Of a stretch of 64,000 nucleotides of DNA, positions 58,870 to 64,000 are shown piece after piece. How positions within the stretch are numbered: the stretch's first letter is position 1; the number at the start of each line of letters is the position of its first letter. Location of the stretch: contig NC_052019.1 in NCBI RefSeq assembly GCF_015832195.1, positions 45,449,016-45,513,015 of the forward strand, given 5' to 3'. Made by a program: the position numbers and the translations under genes. Source of the stretch: Motacilla alba alba. Its lineage: Eukaryota > Chordata > Aves > Passeriformes > Motacillidae. Below the pieces are notes generated by a model. That model had not been told where the DNA came from and made no database searches. It saw only the letters and a program-made list of their open reading frames with translations.

Positions 58870-61800
58870 TACTACTTATATGTGAAGGAATAAAAGATGA
58901 GGGAAAACAATTTAAATCATCTCCCAAATAGGAATTATTGCCTTTCTTTCAGTCCTCCTGGAAGGAAAAATGATTATGCTTTTTAGCTGTCAGAAAAAAA
59001 ATCCAGGGTAATTCATAAGGTATTACATTAACACATATAAAACAAAATGAAAACCAGCTTCAGACTATGACCTTTCACTCCAGCGAAAGCTGAAGCAAGT
59101 GTATTGCAGACCAAATTAATATGCATTCTACTAGGCAAATAAATTCAAAACAGGGAGTCACATTCTCCTCACTCTGTGGAGCTCAAAGAAGACATCAATT
59201 CTAAATAGGAATCAGACCACAAATTGAAAATGCCAACGTACAACACTGATATTTTTAAATCTTTAAGGAAAACAAAAAATCAAACACACCAAAACAAAAC
59301 ATTTGGTATTCCAGTGATGTAAAATAGGGAACAGGGACTTTTAAAATATACCTTGTATCACTGCAGTATTGTCTGAAATTTTGGAATTAAGTCCAGGATT
59401 TTATTTTCAGCTCCCTGGATCTTGATGTTGTATTATCATCAGGCAGCATGGCTAGAAATCCTAAGTACACTTGTATACACATAGTTAAAAAAGAGGTCCT
59501 TAATTGAGAGATGTGGTCTGGTAAATGGAGTGGAAGTTACAGTAAGTAATGGTGATATTGTCTGTAAAAAAAAATCTAGTCAAATGCCATGACAATTAAA
59601 ATTAAATCCACACAACCTTAAGAGTAAAATAAATTTGGCTTATACAAAACTCTAATGAGGGAGATTCTTAATTCTTAAGTGAACAAACAATGCAGAAAGG
59701 ATCAGTTTTGTAAGTTCAGTGTACTGTATAATACCATATAAACAGAGGAAATATATTTACTATAGCAGAGACATTCTGCTATAACTCTTCAAAAGCAGAT
59801 ATTTGAAGTTTACTTTCACATGGGTTTTCACTTTTTGACCTGCTCTTGACCTGGGTAATACTTGCAGACCAGTGAGTTTAAGAAGGCCTGGTATCTATTA
59901 AAAGAGTAGTAGCTTGACTTTTACTGACTAGCACGCTGATGCTTTAAAGTAAATGTTATGGTTTGTCACAGGAACCAATTTGGTTACCGTTTGTTCTTCC
60001 TGCCCCTGCCTGCTGATATTTTTTCAAGTGTTTTTCATTCTTTAAATTCTATGAAGAAACCTGCATGCTGTTATTTTAAACTTCTGTATCTTTCTTTTGA
60101 GTAGTTCATAGTTAAACAGTGGGCAGTATACCCAAAGTTTAACCCCAGCGCCTTTTGGTAGGACTTGAACTCCACATGCATTACCATTTTGCTCCTCTTT
60201 TCTGGCCACTCAGCATGGTGAAAGATCCCATTTACCTGATTTTTAAAGGCACAGATGGCTATAATACTTCTTCCCCTATAGTACTCATAAGCGATGCAGT
60301 ACACTGTATATTTAAGTATTTCATACTAGCTTCATCACCTGTTTAAATTTGCACTTCAGTTACTATTGTTTTATTTCCTTACTATCACTGGTTTCTGTGA
60401 TACCTTTCCAGCTTTATACAATGTATAGGATTTTGTTAGATACATCAAAACATTGAGAAACTTCAACAAGTTTGACTGAACCCCCTGACCTATCACCCAA
60501 TTTTACAAGGGACAATTTTGTAATACCTGTGTTCAATTTATTGGCTTAAAATAGTTCTATTTTGTGCAATATGACAAAAAAAAAAAAGGTGCAAAATTTA
60601 TTTCCTCCCCCCTAGAAATTACAAAACCATAAAATCTCAAGTCCATGGGGAAAGGCTGCAGCTGAGTCCCTAGCTAGCAATGTGCTTGAGAAATCCTGCA
60701 TTTTTAGGGTAGGAGAGGTACATATGAAAACAGGAATGAACCAGCCCTCAGCAGACATTAGCAGATACTGGACATATAGTGCAGAGACTGAAGCACAATT
60801 TGGGTTGAGCCTTATTCTTTCCTGTAAAGCAGTAGGTTCAAAAGGGCAGTAGTTGTATAAATCCTCTAACTTGTATATTTTTCAATATCACACTTTTATT
60901 TGCCTCAAAACAAAGGGCTTGTGTACCAGCAATGAGTTATGTCCCAAAATGATATCAACTGTGTAAGTTTATGTTCACAAAACTAATCACTCGTGTTCTC
61001 CCAGGTCAATGCAGAAGGGGATGGAACACAGCAGAGAAGCTACCTGTCTTCCTATGGCAGGTTTATTGGCTTGATTCTTCCATGAATTATGTCTGATATT
61101 ATATAAAGGGGATTTTCTGTGACTCTCCTCCAATATTGTGAAGTCTGTCAAACAAAAGAAATCTCTAGGCTTTTGAAGTTGCCTGTATTGCACCTGTAAA
61201 TTGCAAGAAATCCAAACTTGAGAGGGTTTGTTTGAGGCAGAGCTGTTGACTGACTAGAGACCTTTAAAAATTCAGTTAAGAAAACATTAGCAACTCTGGT
61301 CAGAATTGATAAATGTATCAAGTGACAGCCTGCAAAACCTTCAGAAATTAGATGGGGTGCAAACAAACATGCAGAAATTAAGCTGCTAAGTGAAAAGATG
61401 CAAATGTTTCTTATTTCTCCTAATTGTTTCTTCTTCCTTATGCAAGTTCTAAAACTGCCATGCTTACACCTAGAATTTTTAAGATCTAGTGTTAATTTCT
61501 AATCATCCATTTAGAATCAAAGATGGCTCCTTTGCCTCTTATGTCAATTTGTTATTTACTGATTAGATCTAAAGAAAAATGATAAAATAGCATTTTAAAT
61601 CCCTAACACTGTCTTTTGCTATAAAATGCTTTTGGGGGTGTTACCATTAAAACAGACTTTAGTCTGAGTAGCAACTCTTGAAAGGCAATTAAACCAAATG
61701 GAACATTTTGGTAAATAATTTAAGAGGGATTTTCCTGTGTCAGTTCCCTCACCTTTATTAACAGTAAGCACCCTGCCTTCACATAGCAGCAGCATGCAAA

Positions 61801-64000
61801 ATTGTACTTAAAAAGTGCTACAGGGTGCTGTCACAGTAACTTTACGGTGCAGTGAAACATTTACTGAACCTGAGACAGGCTAAGCAGCATTCCACTATAT
61901 AAATCACCTAGCCTTGGTTTTGTTCAAGCAATGTTATTAATGGGAATGTGACTAACTGAAGAAGTAGATACTGTGATACTTCAAAGAAATCCCACCCATC
62001 CCATTCTGTGTTTTTCTGGGATGTAAGATAACTGCCTTTGGTGTCCTGTTTAAGTCTGATTAAGGAGTGAAACTTGGCTACACTTGTGTACAGGATTTCC
62101 TATTGCATTGAATGAGACAGTTTACTTGCACTAATGAAAGTTCAATGACTTCAGACAATGCTGGAGTTCATTAGATTTGGTTGGCTACTAAAAGAAAAGC
62201 AAAACAAGGAAAAAGAAAAACAATCACACCCCTTCAATGCTTCCTATTGAAGAGCAAATAATATCTGGAATACTTACATCTTCTCTTAAGCTTTAGTTTA
62301 ACATGCAAATAGTTGATTCAGGTTAATGGTTTGCAAAAATCACTATGCAAAGAACAAGCATTTCTTTATGTTTATAAATATTTTTTCAATTTTTTTTCTT
62401 CTTTTTAATTTAAAAAATTAAGATAAAAATTATTTACCAGAATTTCCATTTTTTTTACCAGCTGTAGAATCATTACCCTTTAGCTTCTCAATCTATAGCC
62501 AAGAAACTGAATTGCTACCATTCGTAGCTCCAGCAGACTGCTGTAGTCACCAGAAGAAGGCTACCTTTACCGCAATAAAGGAGGACTCATCTCAACAACT
62601 GCCTTCAAGATTTTAGAAGCAATTAGTGGAAAGGTTAAAGAAAGCAGCATTGTAGTAGCAATAAGATATTTAAAAGATATAAGAATCTTTCATGGCTAGA
62701 AAAGTCATTAGAACTGGTGGCTTACCGATGATTACCACAACCCCTTGTATTTCACTATAATGGTGATTGAACATGTTAAAAGATCAATGATAGATAAATG
62801 GAGTCAGCCTTGCCTTCTAGGATTTACTTGGACACTTAAGAGTCAAACTCAGAGCTTAAAACTGTTAATGGAGCAATCAATTTGTTAACAAATATCAGAC
62901 AGGATTTTGCAGTTGTAAGGACAGAAAACTAGAAAAAGAGCACTTCATTTTCAATAAATCAACACAGCAAAGAATCAACACACAGCAGAGAAGAAGGAAA
63001 AAAAGAGTCATAACATTTAATTAATTTTAGTTTTTCAAGTTTAAGTAGGTGTTTTTCCTAATGAAATTAGGGAATGTTGGAGAAGGAAGGATAGGCTTAG
63101 CTAGTATATTTTAAAATTAATACAAGTCACAACATTTGGCTTTGAATCCAAATGTGTGCTCAAGCTTTTGAGACTTTGCTAGCTTTAGCATCTGGGGTTT
63201 GGGTTTAGGACACTTTAAGGCTAGAAATCAGTGAAAATCTGCTGATCCAATATAAGTTGTTCTGGTTCTACAATAGGATAAGCAAAACCATGCAGGAAAA
63301 TTAACAATTTACCCAAACTTTAATCCAGACTAAAAGCAGGTGGGAATCCTGGAGAGACTGAGAACCTTTCACTGCAGTTTTCCATCTTAATCTGGAATTC
63401 AAAGTAAATAAAGCAAGTTTGACCCCAAAAAGTTTTGCAGCTAAGATTGAAAGCAGGGTTCTTTTTTTTTTTTAACCCTTGCAATCTAACAAGAAGGCTT
63501 TTATCCCAGAACATGCAGCTCAACTGTGTGGATCAGAAAGCCTCCTTTCCTAAATCTGTGGAAAGAAATGAGAAATTTGTCCCTCATTTCAGAATAATCA
63601 AACCTCAGACCTAATCTCTGATGTGCAAAACAGAGGCAGACACCTTGATATCAGGGTATAGATTGCATAGCAGGATTGAGAATTGCTGAAGTATCAATCA
63701 ACTTTTTTCGCAAGATTTGGGAGAAACTTTTTAAATGGCAGAAAGGCTTAACTCACATTTCCTTGCCTTCACCTCAAGTCAGTTTAACTCCCATTTTCCT
63801 AATTTCTGAATGAATGTTTTTACCAGATTCCAAACTGTGCTAAAGCCCAAGGTATGGGATTTATTCAAGTGTTTCTCAACACACAAAACTGCATTATCCA
63901 AGACTTCTTGTCTACCCTAGAGAAGACAAAGCCTCAAAGGGAGTGCTACAGCAAGGCTGCCTAATAACCAGACTGAATCTCACAAGCAACCTTGTTTAGA
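58870..64000. other. Non-coding AT-rich DNA, no gene seen
   Basis: Short frames only (77 codons or less). An A12 run lies at 60576-60587, T10-rich pieces at 62380-62405 and 63462-63473, and an A/C scrap at 59262-59300. 62380-62440 is nearly pure AT. No transposon or exon was recognised to the end of the window. Confidence 0.55.

Noticed and set aside
60080..60180. tRNA- or mitochondrial-tRNA-like sequence (possible NUMT or SINE head)
   Set aside because: Only loose similarity. No cloverleaf, A/B box pair or neighbouring mitochondrial gene sequence could be traced.
1..64000. CRISPR arrays, prokaryotic operons, integrons or phage-like modules
   Set aside because: No regularly spaced repeats, no dense co-oriented ORFs and no ribosome-binding patterns. 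Composition and repeats are vertebrate.

Overview
This window looks like vertebrate nuclear DNA, most likely from a bird, and appears to be entirely non-coding: a gene desert or a very long intron. The sequence is AT-rich and CpG-poor throughout, has no operon-like ORF spacing, and has few recognisable repeats. The recognisable interspersed elements are two short CR1-type LINE 3' ends (4546-4750 minus, 31284-31362 plus), several strongly decayed amniote-type palindromic elements (MITE-like) and two MIR-like SINE remnants. That mix, with no Alu/B1/L1 and no long young elements, fits a bird and fits a mammal poorly. A crocodilian or turtle cannot be formally excluded. The species, chromosome and neighbouring genes cannot be named from the sequence.

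No convincing protein-coding exon was found. The longest open frames (149, 144, 136, 128, 125, 122 and 120 codons) are about what chance gives in 64 kb. They lie either in slightly GC-richer patches, where stop codons are rarer, or across homopolymer tracts, and none translates into a family I recognise. One 81-codon minus-strand frame (30035-30280) reads more like protein than the rest and runs into a good splice-donor match. It is listed as a weak candidate only. I found no tRNA, rRNA, CRISPR array or identifiable known ncRNA.

Layout. 1-10.9 kb: AT-rich DNA with a possible conserved block at 160-760, a CpG/E-box cluster near 3.85 kb and a CR1 end at 4.55 kb. 10.9-11.15 kb: two adjacent decayed palindromic elements. 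11.2-25.5 kb: low-complexity A/C, T/G and poly-T tracts, a (TA)21 microsatellite and a further MITE-like scrap at 20.94 kb. 25.5-31.4 kb: a 35-bp tandem duplication, a diverged 46-bp direct repeat pair (28.15/29.29 kb) and a CR1 3' end. 31.4-47.6 kb: mostly featureless, but with a cluster of homeodomain/TALE-type motifs near 35.56 kb, a bistable hairpin at 39.6 kb, and GC-richer patches at 43.2-43.8 and 45.95-46.33 kb. 47.6-50.1 kb: two MIR-like remnants flanking a nearly complete palindromic MITE-like element. 52.06 and 54.40 kb: two copies of a 77-bp unit, 72 of 77 positions identical. 56.8 kb: a canonical G-quadruplex motif on the minus strand. 57-64 kb: a decayed MITE-like scrap and otherwise plain AT-rich DNA.

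I see no novel multi-gene system. The observations most worth checking are the 77-bp repeat pair, the PBX-PREP-type site with its neighbours, the bistable hairpin, the G-quadruplex and the set of very old palindromic elements.
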